From positions 1 to 10,573 of the forward strand of contig JAKISM010000078.1 in assembly GCA_021648585.1 (NCBI GenBank): DNA of 10,573 nucleotides, read 5' to 3'. Position numbers and translations under genes: made by a program. Below are positions 1 to 6,446 of this stretch, one piece after another. Positions within the stretch are counted from its first letter, which is position 1. Every line of letters begins with the position of its first letter. The DNA comes from Devosiaceae bacterium. GTDB taxonomy: Bacteria; Pseudomonadota; Alphaproteobacteria; Rhizobiales; Devosiaceae. A model generated the notes under the pieces. The model saw only the letters and a list, made by a program, of their open reading frames with translations, was not told where the DNA came from and did no database searches.

Positions 1-1
1 T

Positions 2-85
2 TTTGCGGTTATTACTATTATGCTTATTGTTGATTTATTGTATCAAATAATTGATCCACGCCTTCGCTCAAGAGGCAAAATATGA
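2..85 (+). CDS. C-terminal end of an OppB/DppB-like ABC transporter permease (partial)
   Basis: The window opens inside a gene. Reading from base 2 gives 27 residues ending at the TGA at 83-85: a hydrophobic run (FAVITIMLIVDLLYQIIDP) followed by a basic tail (RLRSRGKI). A last transmembrane helix followed by a D-P-R-x-R motif is how OppB/DppB-type peptide permeases end. The stop overlaps the start codon of the next permease (ATGA at 82-85), as expected for an OppB-OppC pair in one operon. The other two forward frames give no such continuation. The protein would be one of the two inner-membrane subunits of a peptide-family importer. Its full length, start and substrate cannot be judged from this window. 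Confidence 0.82.
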   Translation, partial: FAVITIMLIVDLLYQIIDPRLRSRGKI

Positions 86-951
86 GTGAGAAAAAGCCAA
101 TAGGATTAATTGAAAAAGCCTTTAGCCATTTGAGTTTTAGAATTGGTTTTTTTGGCACTATTATATTTTTTATGATTGCGCTTATTTCAATTTTTTGGAC
201 ACCGTTTGATATTGCAAAACTTGATATTTCTAATCGCTTTGCCCCCATTAGTTTTAGCCATATTTTAGGCACTGATTTTTATGGGCGTGATATGCTCTCA
301 TTATTGATGTCAGGAGCGCTCACTAGCTTTATTGTAGCAATTATTGCGGTGCTTATAGGTCTGGTGATTGGCGTGCCGCTTGGTCTTATTGCCGCTTCTT
401 ATGGCGGTTGGCTTGATGCTATTTTAAGTCGCACCAATGATTTTTTGTTTGCCTTTCCAGCAATTATTTCGGCAATAATTATCACAACGATTTTTGGCCC
501 TTCAGCAATTAACGCCATGATTGCTATTGGCATTTTTAATATTCCAGTTTTTGCACGAGTGGCACGAGGCGGCGCTTTAAGCATTAAAATGCTTGACTAT
601 ATTGATGCGGCTAGGCTTAGCGGTATGGGAACATTAGAAATTGCTTTTAGACATATTTTTCCAAATATTGCCTCACTAATTATTGTGCAAGCCAGCGTTC
701 AATTATCACTTGGAATTTTGGCAGAGGCTGGGCTTTCTTATATTGGGCTTGGTACACAGCCCCCACAAACTTCGCTTGGCCTAATGTTGCAAGAAGCGCA
801 ATCATTTTTCTTAATATATCCAATGTTAGCAATTCTTCCCGGCCTGACAATTATGTTTATTGTAATTTGTATAAACCTATTGGGCGATGGTTTAAGAGAT
901 GCTCTAGATCCAAAATTGGCACGGGAGGAAACGCTCGATGCTGCAGGATAA
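82..951 (+). CDS. OppC/DppC-like peptide-family ABC transporter permease
   Basis: This 289-residue inner-membrane protein is a normal length for the OppC/DppC family. It has an N-terminal helix at about 22-40, then the family motif LGTDFYGRD (62-70). A core of further membrane segments follows at about 80-105, 125-155, 205-225 and 248-267. The cytoplasmic EAA loop, which docks on the ATPase, is visible at about 174-196 (DAARLSG...AFRHIFPN). The C-terminus NLLGDGLRDALDP (265-277) is typical. The protein pairs with the permease ending at 85 to form the channel. Its start overlaps that gene's stop by 4 bases, and its own last 14 bases overlap the ATPase gene, so the three are probably translated together. 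Substrate (di/oligopeptide, glutathione, microcin-like peptide or other) cannot be told from a permease alone. Confidence 0.93.
   Translation: MSEKKPIGLIEKAFSHLSFRIGFFGTIIFFMIALISIFWTPFDIAKLDISNRFAPISFSHILGTDFYGRDMLSLLMSGALTSFIVAIIAVLIGLVIGVPLGLIAASYGGWLDAILSRTNDFLFAFPAIISAIIITTIFGPSAINAMIAIGIFNIPVFARVARGGALSIKMLDYIDAARLSGMGTLEIAFRHIFPNIASLIIVQASVQLSLGILAEAGLSYIGLGTQPPQTSLGLMLQEAQSFFLIYPMLAILPGLTIMFIVICINLLGDGLRDALDPKLAREETLDAAG
923..929 (+). promoter_or_regulatory. Strong Shine-Dalgarno site for the fused ATPase gene
   Basis: GGGAGGA lies 8 bases before the ATG at 938, inside the last codons of the permease gene. It supports the ATG at 938 as the true start despite the 14-base overlap. It is one of the best ribosome-binding sites in a window where most genes have weak ones. 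Confidence 0.7.
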
Positions 952-2521
952 AAAAAAAATTCAAAACATTGTTGAAATAAAAGAATTATTCATCAGCTTT
1001 AATGTGCGCCCTGCAGTTGATAATGTAAGTTTTTTTATTAAAAAAGGCGAGCGTTTTGGACTAATAGGTGAAAGCGGTTCAGGCAAATCACTTACCGCCT
1101 TAGCCATTGCTGGGCTTTTGCCACTAGCGGCTAAAATGGACGGGGAAATATTATTTAATAATGAGCCATTGCCCAAAAATGAAAAAGCCATGGCAGATTT
1201 AAGAGGAAATCAAATTGGCATGATATTTCAAGAGCCAATGAGCGCCTTAAATCCGCTAATGAAAGTTGGCAATCAAATTTCTGAGGCCATTGCATTACAT
1301 TTCCCAAAAGCTGAAATAAAGCCACGCATTAAACAGCTTTTAAGCGAGGTTGAGTTAGAACAAAAACATCAATTCCGCTATCCGCATCAATTATCAGGTG
1401 GGCAACGCCAACGCATAATGATTGCTATGGCGCTCGCCGCAAAGCCAAGCCTGCTTATCTGTGATGAGCCAACTTCGGCATTAGATTTAATAACCCAAAG
1501 CACAATTCTTAAATTGCTTGATAGGATTTGCGAACAAAGAAATATGGCGCTTTTATTCATTTCGCATGATTTAGGTGCGGTTGCTGCGCTTTGCCAAAGG
1601 GTTTGCGTGCTTAAAGCTGGCGCGATAGTAGAAACAGCCAACATAAAAGATATTTTTAGCAAGCCAAAAAATCCCTATACTAAAAAATTAGTCAATGCAG
1701 CAAAAATTAAAATAGCACCTCTAAGCGAGATATCTACTCAGATAGATTTATTCAATGCAAAAAATATTACTAAAAAATTCAAACAAGGAAATTGGCTAAG
1801 TTTTCCAAAACCAGCGCCGTTTATTGCCGTAAATAATGTCTCATTTTCTATTAAATCAAGCCAATCATTAGCCCTTGTTGGCCCTTCTGGTTGTGGCAAA
1901 TCAACATTAGCCAGAATGATTGCAGGACTTGATATAGTAAGCGAGGGTAGTTTTGAACTTGAAGGTCAAATTTATGGACAGCAAAAACATCTAAGTAGAA
2001 ACATAAGGCGTGAAATTTCGCTAGTTTTTCAAGACCCATTTGCAAGTTTTAATCCACGTCTAAAAGTTGGCGCATCACTAAAAGAGCCTTTAAGACTAAT
2101 AGAAAACATTAGCCCCATTGAAAAAAATGCCAGAATTGTTCGGTCTGTTGAAGCGGTTGGATTAGAGAAAAATATGCTTTCTCGCTATCCACATGAATTT
2201 TCGGGCGGGCAACGCCAGCGCTTAGCAATAGCCAGAGCTTTAGTTACTCGTCCACGCCTTGTGGTGCTTGATGAGCCTGTTTCAGCGCTTGATGTTTCGG
2301 TGAGAGGTGAGGTTTTGGCGCTACTTAATCATTTACGTAGTGAATTTGGCCTGTCATTTTTGCTGATAAGCCATGATTTAGATATGGTTCATGCGGTTGC
2401 GGATAGTATAATGGTAATGCATGAGGGAAAAATTGTTGAACATGCAGATCCAAAAACTTTGTTTGAAAACCCAAAACATGAAATAACCAAACAACTTTTG
2501 GCTGCAAGATTAAAATTATAG
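938..2521 (+). CDS. Fused double-domain ATPase of a peptide-family ABC transporter
   Basis: This 527-residue cytoplasmic protein carries two complete ABC ATPase domains, equivalent to DppD and DppF in one chain, as in YejF or GsiA. Domain 1 has Walker A GESGSGKS (44-51), a Q-loop at Q98, signature LSGGQ (152-156), Walker B LLICDEP (172-178) and H-loop H210. The peptide-importer tail KNPYTKKLV (about 244-252) follows. Domain 2 has Walker A GPSGCGKS (315-322), Q365, signature FSGGQ (421-425), Walker B LVVLDEP (441-447) and H479. All catalytic residues are present in both halves, so both ATP sites look competent. It would power the two permeases encoded just upstream. Because one fused protein supplies both nucleotide-binding sites, no second ATPase gene is needed. 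The operon seems to end here: a TAG stop is followed by a 71-base gap. The substrate is unknown. Confidence 0.94.
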   Translation: MLQDKKKIQNIVEIKELFISFNVRPAVDNVSFFIKKGERFGLIGESGSGKSLTALAIAGLLPLAAKMDGEILFNNEPLPKNEKAMADLRGNQIGMIFQEPMSALNPLMKVGNQISEAIALHFPKAEIKPRIKQLLSEVELEQKHQFRYPHQLSGGQRQRIMIAMALAAKPSLLICDEPTSALDLITQSTILKLLDRICEQRNMALLFISHDLGAVAALCQRVCVLKAGAIVETANIKDIFSKPKNPYTKKLVNAAKIKIAPLSEISTQIDLFNAKNITKKFKQGNWLSFPKPAPFIAVNNVSFSIKSSQSLALVGPSGCGKSTLARMIAGLDIVSEGSFELEGQIYGQQKHLSRNIRREISLVFQDPFASFNPRLKVGASLKEPLRLIENISPIEKNARIVRSVEAVGLEKNMLSRYPHEFSGGQRQRLAIARALVTRPRLVVLDEPVSALDVSVRGEVLALLNHLRSEFGLSFLLISHDLDMVHAVADSIMVMHEGKIVEHADPKTLFENPKHEITKQLLAARLKL

Positions 2522-2536
2522 ATTTAAGATTATTGC

Positions 2537-2565
2537 TTGACCAAACATTATAGTGAAACTAGTTT
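2537..2565 (+). promoter_or_regulatory. Candidate sigma-70-type promoter for glyQ
   Basis: In the 71-base gap between the ATPase gene and glyQ, TTGACC (2537-2542, 5 of 6 to TTGACA) is followed after 17 bases by TAGTTT (2560-2565), a poor -10 match. A competing reading is TATAGT at 2549-2554 (5 of 6 to TATAAT), with a weaker -35 upstream. The gap probably holds a promoter, but which hexamers are used is uncertain. I see no terminator hairpin for the transporter operon here. Confidence 0.3.
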
Positions 2566-2592
2566 TTAAGAAAAAATAATAGGCAAATACAT

Positions 2593-3510
2593 ATGAGTGA
2601 AAATCCTGCACTAGATCCCAAAAAATCTTTTCAAGGCCTTATTCTTACATTGCAAAATTTTTGGGCGGCTAAGGGTTGCACTATTTTACAACCCTATGAT
2701 TTAGAAATGGGGGCAGGAACTTTTCACCCTGCCACAACTTTAAGATCATTAGGGCCAAAGCCTTTTAATGCCGCCTATGTGCAACCATGCCGCAGACCAA
2801 CAGATGGGCGCTATGGAGAAAACCCAAATCGCTTGCAACATTATTATCAATTTCAAGTAATATTAAAGCCCTCACCTAGCGATATTCAGGAGCTTTATTT
2901 GCAGTCTCTTTATGCAATAGGAATTGATAATAAATTACATGATTTGCGCTTTGTTGAAGATGATTGGGAAAGCCCAACACTTGGCGCTTGGGGTTTAGGC
3001 TGGGAAGTTTGGTGCGATGGTATGGAAGTTAGCCAATTCACATATTTTCAACAAGTAGCAGGCGTTGAATGTAATCCTGTTGCAGGTGAATTAACTTACG
3101 GTTTAGAGCGCCTAGCAATGTATGTGCAGGGCGTAAAAAATGTTTATGATCTAAATTTTAATGGCCTAGAGGGCGATAAAAAAGTTAGTTATGGTGATGT
3201 GTTTTTGCAAAATGAGCAAGAATTTTCAAAATATAATTTTGAAGCCGCTAATACAAAAATGCTTTTTGCTCATTTTGCAGATGCCGAGCAAGAATGTAAT
3301 GACTTATTAAAAATTGGCGATGAGGGTGAAAAGCACACATTAGCCGTGCCAGCTTACGAGCAAGCAATAAAAGCATCACATATTTTTAATCTACTTGATG
3401 CCCGTGGAGTAATTTCTGTTACGGAGCGCCAAAGCTATATTCTTAAAATTCGTGATTTAACTAAAGCTTGTGGCCAAGCGTGGCTAAAAACAAAAAATGG
3501 TGGCGCATAA
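2593..3510 (+). CDS. glyQ: Glycyl-tRNA synthetase alpha subunit
   Basis: This 305-residue protein has the usual length of the alpha chain of the bacterial alpha2beta2 glycyl-tRNA synthetase, which charges tRNA-Gly with glycine. The alpha chain holds the class II catalytic core. Visible hallmarks are ILQPYDLEMGAGTFHPAT (31-48), AYVQPCRRPTDGRYGENPNR (61-80), FQVILKPSP (87-95), GWEVWCDGMEVSQFTYFQQV (136-155) and the class II motif 3 GLER (170-173). The chosen ATG gives the canonical N-terminus; only a weak TAGG lies upstream at 2580-2583. The beta chain gene glyS, needed for tRNA recognition and activity and often the next gene, is not downstream: glyQ instead runs into the convergent recR gene 15 bases later. 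The enzyme therefore depends on a glyS encoded outside this window. Confidence 0.97.
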   Translation: MSENPALDPKKSFQGLILTLQNFWAAKGCTILQPYDLEMGAGTFHPATTLRSLGPKPFNAAYVQPCRRPTDGRYGENPNRLQHYYQFQVILKPSPSDIQELYLQSLYAIGIDNKLHDLRFVEDDWESPTLGAWGLGWEVWCDGMEVSQFTYFQQVAGVECNPVAGELTYGLERLAMYVQGVKNVYDLNFNGLEGDKKVSYGDVFLQNEQEFSKYNFEAANTKMLFAHFADAEQECNDLLKIGDEGEKHTLAVPAYEQAIKASHIFNLLDARGVISVTERQSYILKIRDLTKACGQAWLKTKNGGA

Positions 3511-3525
3511 TTTTAGTCCAATTTT

Positions 3526-4131
3526 TTAATCAAAGTCTGATCTAGCTTTTAGCGCCTGAGTAAGCGTTCCCTCATCAAGATAATCAAGCTCGCCACCAAC
3601 GGGCACTCCGTGCGCAAGGCGAGTGATTTTAATATCAATGCCACTTAATTTATCAGCGATATAATGAGCGGTAGTTTGCCCTTCAATAGTGGCATTAACG
3701 GCTAAAACAATTTCATCAAAATCATCTGCCCGATTTATTAAATTATCAATAAAAAGATCGTCAGGGCCAATGCCATCAAGTGGCGATAATACGCCGCCAA
3801 GCACATGATAAAGCACGTGGCCAATGCCCGCTCTTTCAAGCGCCCAAAGATCCCCAACATCTTCAACAACAATTAAAACCTTACTTATCTTTTTGCGCTG
3901 ATTAGTACAAATTGAGCATGGCGAGCAACTATCAATATTATTGCAAATTGGGCAGATAGTTACTTTTTCTAAAGCCCTCTCAAGCGCCGAACTTAAGGGC
4001 TGCATAAGGCTTTGCTTTTTTTTAATTAAATGCAAAACCGCACGACGAGCAGAGCGAGGGCCAAGACCGGGCAAACGAGATAATAGTTGAATTAGTTGCT
4101 CAATTTCTGAGCCGGAAATATTTTGCTCCAT
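3526..4131 (-). CDS. recR: Recombination mediator protein RecR
   Basis: This 201-residue protein is full length for RecR, which works with RecO (and RecF) to load RecA on gapped DNA during recombinational repair. An N-terminal helix-hairpin-helix DNA-binding segment (LSRLPGLGPRSARRAVLHL, about 17-35) is followed by a C4 zinc finger with C60, C63, C72 and C75. A Toprim domain follows, including VVEDVGDLWALE (88-99) and VNATIEGQTTAHYI (145-158). The conserved LGGVLSPLDGIGP (111-123) is also present. It is the last gene of the leftward dnaX-ybaB-recR operon, 27 bases after ybaB. The upstream Shine-Dalgarno is weak (AAGAA-like). It converges on glyQ with a 15-base gap, and I see no hairpin terminator between them. 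Confidence 0.97.
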   Translation of the reverse strand: MEQNISGSEIEQLIQLLSRLPGLGPRSARRAVLHLIKKKQSLMQPLSSALERALEKVTICPICNNIDSCSPCSICTNQRKKISKVLIVVEDVGDLWALERAGIGHVLYHVLGGVLSPLDGIGPDDLFIDNLINRADDFDEIVLAVNATIEGQTTAHYIADKLSGIDIKITRLAHGVPVGGELDYLDEGTLTQALKARSDFD

Positions 4132-4158
4132 AAAGAAATATTCTTTTTATAAATATAA

Positions 4159-4482
4159 TTAAAACGGTAATTTCATACCCGGTGGCAAAGAAAGCCCTGA
4201 AGTTATATCAGACATTTTTTCTTTTGATGTTGCCTCTAGTTTTTTCCTAGCATCTAAATGAGCCGCCAAAATTAAGTCTTCAATAATTTCAACATCACCA
4301 TCTTTAATAAGACCGTCATCAATCTTAATCGACTTCATATCCCCCTTGCCATTCATGGTAATTTCAACCATATCACCGCCTGCATTACCAACTATTTCAG
4401 CATTGGCTAATGCTTCTTGCATCTGCTCCATCTTCTCTTGCATTTCTTTAGCTTTTTTCATCATGTCCATCATGTCACGCAT
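4159..4482 (-). CDS. YbaB/EbfC family nucleoid-associated protein
   Basis: This small protein of 107 residues has the usual YbaB/EbfC length. Members bind DNA as dimers, are nucleoid associated, and are nearly always encoded between dnaX and recR, as here. The N-terminal helix is rich in methionine and charged residues (MRDMMDMMKKAKEMQEKMEQ). The central part (VEITMNGKGDMKSIKID) is the beta-rich core, and the C-terminus GLSLPPGMKLPF is typical of alphaproteobacterial members. Its ATG lies 3 bases after the dnaX stop, and a good AAGGA Shine-Dalgarno (minus strand, 4489-4493) sits in the last codons of dnaX, so translation is likely coupled. The exact biological role of this family, whether in gene regulation or near the replisome/repair, is not settled. 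Confidence 0.95.
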   Translation of the reverse strand: MRDMMDMMKKAKEMQEKMEQMQEALANAEIVGNAGGDMVEITMNGKGDMKSIKIDDGLIKDGDVEIIEDLILAAHLDARKKLEATSKEKMSDITSGLSLPPGMKLPF

Positions 4483-4485
4483 AAT

Positions 4486-6186
4486 TTATCCTTCTTGTTT
4501 ATCGGTATCTTTAGTTTTTACTTTTACCACACGAGTGTCTGGAAAGGTCTTAATAATTGCTTGTACCAATTCATCTTCATGCGCAATATCTAGCTGGCGC
4601 TGTTCTTCTGTTTTTTGCGCTTCTCTAATTGTTGGCACATTTGATTTATTATTAGAAACAGTGATTAGCCATGCTCTATTAGTCCATTTTTTTAGTCGCT
4701 CACTAAGGCTTGCAATAATTGATGGGTTAGCCCCTGTTATTAATTCAACTTCAATGCGCCCAATTTCAAAACTAATGGGGCGCAGATCATTTTCTAGGGC
4801 ATGTTTAATTACTAAATCACGATTTTGCCCAGCAAGTGCCACTAATTGCGCATAGTTTTTTGGGTTTGGACTAGTGGTAATTTCAGGTTCACTAGCAGAT
4901 ATTTGTGGTTTTTGCATTGCGCTTATTGCGCTTGAGGAGCTTATTACTGAGCGAATATTTGTATTTTCACTAGTCATATTTTTAGAAATGCTTGCATTGT
5001 TTGGGTTTTGTTGCTCGCTTGTTTGTTTTTCAATTCTTTTAATAAGTTCGTTAGGCGAGGGCAAATCAGCAACATAACAAAGCCTAATAAGCACCATTTC
5101 AACGGCTTGAATTTGATCATTAGCCTTTGTTACTTCCTCAAGCCCGCTTGTTAGAATTTGCCATGTTCTAGTTAATGTTGCCATAGAAAGATTATTTGCC
5201 ATTTCAGGGATACGTTTGCTCTCATCAGGAGTTAGCGAAATATCTTTGTTTGCTGTTGGCACTATTTTCATTCGGGTTGTTAAATGGCTAAGATTTGCAA
5301 GATCTTGAATAATGATTTTAGCATCACAACCAGTATTATATTGCTCACGAGTAAGTTCAAGCGCTTGGCTCATTTCACCCCGCATTAGCATTTCAAACAA
5401 ATCAATCATTTTTGATTTATCAGCTAATCCAAGCATTTCTTTAATATTGTTTGCTTTTATTTTACCCTCACCATGCGCAATCCCCTGATCAAGTAAAGAT
5501 AGGCAATCTCGCACCGAACCCTCTCCTGCACGAACAATCATATGCAATGCTTCTTGCTCAACTTCTATTTGCTCTTTTTGTAAAATTTCATTTAGATATT
5601 TTGTCATTGTTTCAGGCAATATTCGGCGTAAATCAAAACGCTGACAACGTGAGAGAATAGTAATTGGTACTTTACGAATTTCAGTTGTTGCAAAAATAAA
5701 TTTCACGTGTGCTGGCGGCTCTTCAAGGGTTTTTAATAAGCCATTAAAAGCGGCAGTTGAAAGCATGTGAACTTCGTCAATAATATAAACTTTATAGGGC
5801 GCTGAGGCTGGGCTGTAATTAATCGAATCAATTATTTCACGAATATTATCAATGCCCGTATTTGATGCCGCATCCATTTCAATAACATCAACATGACGAC
5901 CTTCAATAATTTCCTGACAATGCACACCCTTATTGCTTAAATCTAAAGTTGGGTGCGCACCATTTTTATCTTCAAAATTAAATGCCCGTGCTAAAATACG
6001 TGCGGTTGTGGTTTTGCCAACTCCTCGCACTCCAGTTAAAATATAGGCATGGTGAATTCTATTGCTTTTGAACGCATTAGCAAAAGTCGTAACCATCGCC
6101 TCTTGCCCAATAAGAGAGCTAAAATCAGCTGGGCGATATTTGCGTGCTAATACAATATATGAATTTAAAGAATCAGAACTTTTCAT
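4486..6186 (-). CDS. dnaX: DNA polymerase III subunit tau/gamma (clamp loader DnaX)
   Basis: This AAA+ clamp-loader subunit assembles with delta and delta-prime to load the beta clamp and links the replicase to the helicase. From the ATG at 6186 it has 566 residues. Landmarks are ARKYRPADFSSLIGQE (14-29), Walker A GVRGVGKTT (52-60), Walker B VYIIDEVHML (133-142), the sensor ATTE (166-169) and the SRC arginine-finger motif (179-181). The low-complexity linker spans about 385-442 and the C-terminal domain 445-566. Only one cysteine (C90) remains where E. coli DnaX has a four-cysteine zinc site, a form I associate with Rhizobiales. An in-frame ATG 40 codons upstream (6306) is rejected: those codons lie in the SRP RNA gene and look unlike DnaX. 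The Shine-Dalgarno is weak (AAGAG). The gene is followed within 3 bases by ybaB. A slippery heptamer at codons 442-444 may allow a shorter gamma form. Confidence 0.97.
   Translation of the reverse strand: MKSSDSLNSYIVLARKYRPADFSSLIGQEAMVTTFANAFKSNRIHHAYILTGVRGVGKTTTARILARAFNFEDKNGAHPTLDLSNKGVHCQEIIEGRHVDVIEMDAASNTGIDNIREIIDSINYSPASAPYKVYIIDEVHMLSTAAFNGLLKTLEEPPAHVKFIFATTEIRKVPITILSRCQRFDLRRILPETMTKYLNEILQKEQIEVEQEALHMIVRAGEGSVRDCLSLLDQGIAHGEGKIKANNIKEMLGLADKSKMIDLFEMLMRGEMSQALELTREQYNTGCDAKIIIQDLANLSHLTTRMKIVPTANKDISLTPDESKRIPEMANNLSMATLTRTWQILTSGLEEVTKANDQIQAVEMVLIRLCYVADLPSPNELIKRIEKQTSEQQNPNNASISKNMTSENTNIRSVISSSSAISAMQKPQISASEPEITTSPNPKNYAQLVALAGQNRDLVIKHALENDLRPISFEIGRIEVELITGANPSIIASLSERLKKWTNRAWLITVSNNKSNVPTIREAQKTEEQRQLDIAHEDELVQAIIKTFPDTRVVKVKTKDTDKQEG
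4855..4861 (-). other. Candidate -1 frameshift site (A AAA AAC) in dnaX
   Basis: Codons 442-444 of dnaX read CCA AAA AAC, so the heptamer A AAA AAC is in the correct phase for -1 tandem slippage. In the -1 frame, 12 sense codons (LCAISGTCWAKS) are followed by TGA at 4817-4819, giving a 456-residue protein. E. coli makes gamma by a -1 shift on A AAA AAG near codon 430, at the same linker/C-domain border. I do not see a clear upstream Shine-Dalgarno stimulator or a strong downstream hairpin, and the genome is A-rich, so chance remains possible. Confidence 0.35.
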
Positions 6187-6202
6187 AATACTCTTATAGC
6201 GG

Positions 6203-6210
6203 AAAATAAA
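6203..6210 (-). terminator. U-rich tail after the SRP RNA, possible terminator or processing site
   Basis: Directly after the 3' strand of the SRP RNA terminal helix, the minus strand reads TTTATTTT. A 10-bp stem followed by a U-rich run could act as an intrinsic terminator for the short RNA and leave a trimmed 3' end. The dnaX start lies only 24 bases from the RNA 3' end with little room for a separate promoter. Read-through and processing, giving a joint SRP RNA-dnaX transcript, is therefore equally possible. Confidence 0.4.
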
Positions 6211-6303
6211 GGAGACTGACAACGACCCATATAAAAACTCGTTGGGGCTGCTTCCTTCCGGATCTGACCCGATTGGCGAGGAATATGTCCGCCGCCAGCC
6301 TCC
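6211..6303 (-). ncRNA. ffs: Small signal recognition particle RNA (4.5S type)
   Basis: The minus strand contains the SRP RNA signature GGTCAGATCC-GGAA-GGAAGCAGCC (domain IV apical hairpin with a GGAA tetraloop and the internal loop bound by Ffh). The 5' end GGAGGCUGGC pairs over 10 positions with the 3' end GUCAGUCUCC (8 Watson-Crick and 2 G-U pairs), which fixes the ends at 6303 and 6211 and gives 93 nt, a normal size for the bacterial short form. The RNA joins Ffh to target ribosomes making membrane or exported proteins to FtsY. It sits directly upstream of dnaX in the same orientation, an arrangement common in proteobacteria. Exact transcript ends may differ by a few bases. Confidence 0.95.
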
Positions 6304-6310
6304 CAAAGCC

Positions 6311-6339
6311 TATTTGGGCTATTTAGCAATTAAATGCAA
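6311..6339 (-). promoter_or_regulatory. Candidate promoter of the SRP RNA
   Basis: On the minus strand TTGCAT (6339-6334) is followed after 17 bases by CAAATA (6316-6311), and the first base of the RNA at 6303 lies 7 bases further on. Position and spacing fit a vegetative promoter, though the -10 match is poor. dapD is transcribed the other way from the same 143-base gap (6304-6446), so its promoter should also lie here. I could not single out convincing hexamers for it. Confidence 0.35.
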
Positions 6340-6446
6340 GGTTAAATATGATGCTAATGTTATGAAAAATTCAAAAAACTGTTGTATTAAGCAATAAAGC
6401 AAGGCAAATTCAAAAAATAAACTCAAACCCATATAAAGAGAAAATT

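Noticed and set aside
3511..3525. Possible bidirectional terminator between glyQ and recR
   Set aside because: The 15-base gap and the nearby codons contain T- and A-runs but no inverted repeat able to form a stable stem.
4132..4146. Inverted repeat AAAGAA-ATA-TTCTTT directly before the recR start
   Set aside because: The stem has only two G-C pairs in an AT-rich gap of 27 bases, so it is too weak to argue for a hairpin or operator without conservation data.
4346..4855. Open frame of 169 codons on the + strand, opposite dnaX and ybaB
   Set aside because: It is rich in Ser, Cys and Ile with no recognisable domain, and it lies antisense to two firmly identified genes, so it is a shadow frame.
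6302..6318. Inverted repeat CCCAAA-GCCTA-TTTGGG at the 5' end of the SRP RNA
   Set aside because: It overlaps the RNA start and the presumed -10 region. Most arm bases are outside the RNA, which already has a full 10-bp terminal helix, so a separate role is not supported.
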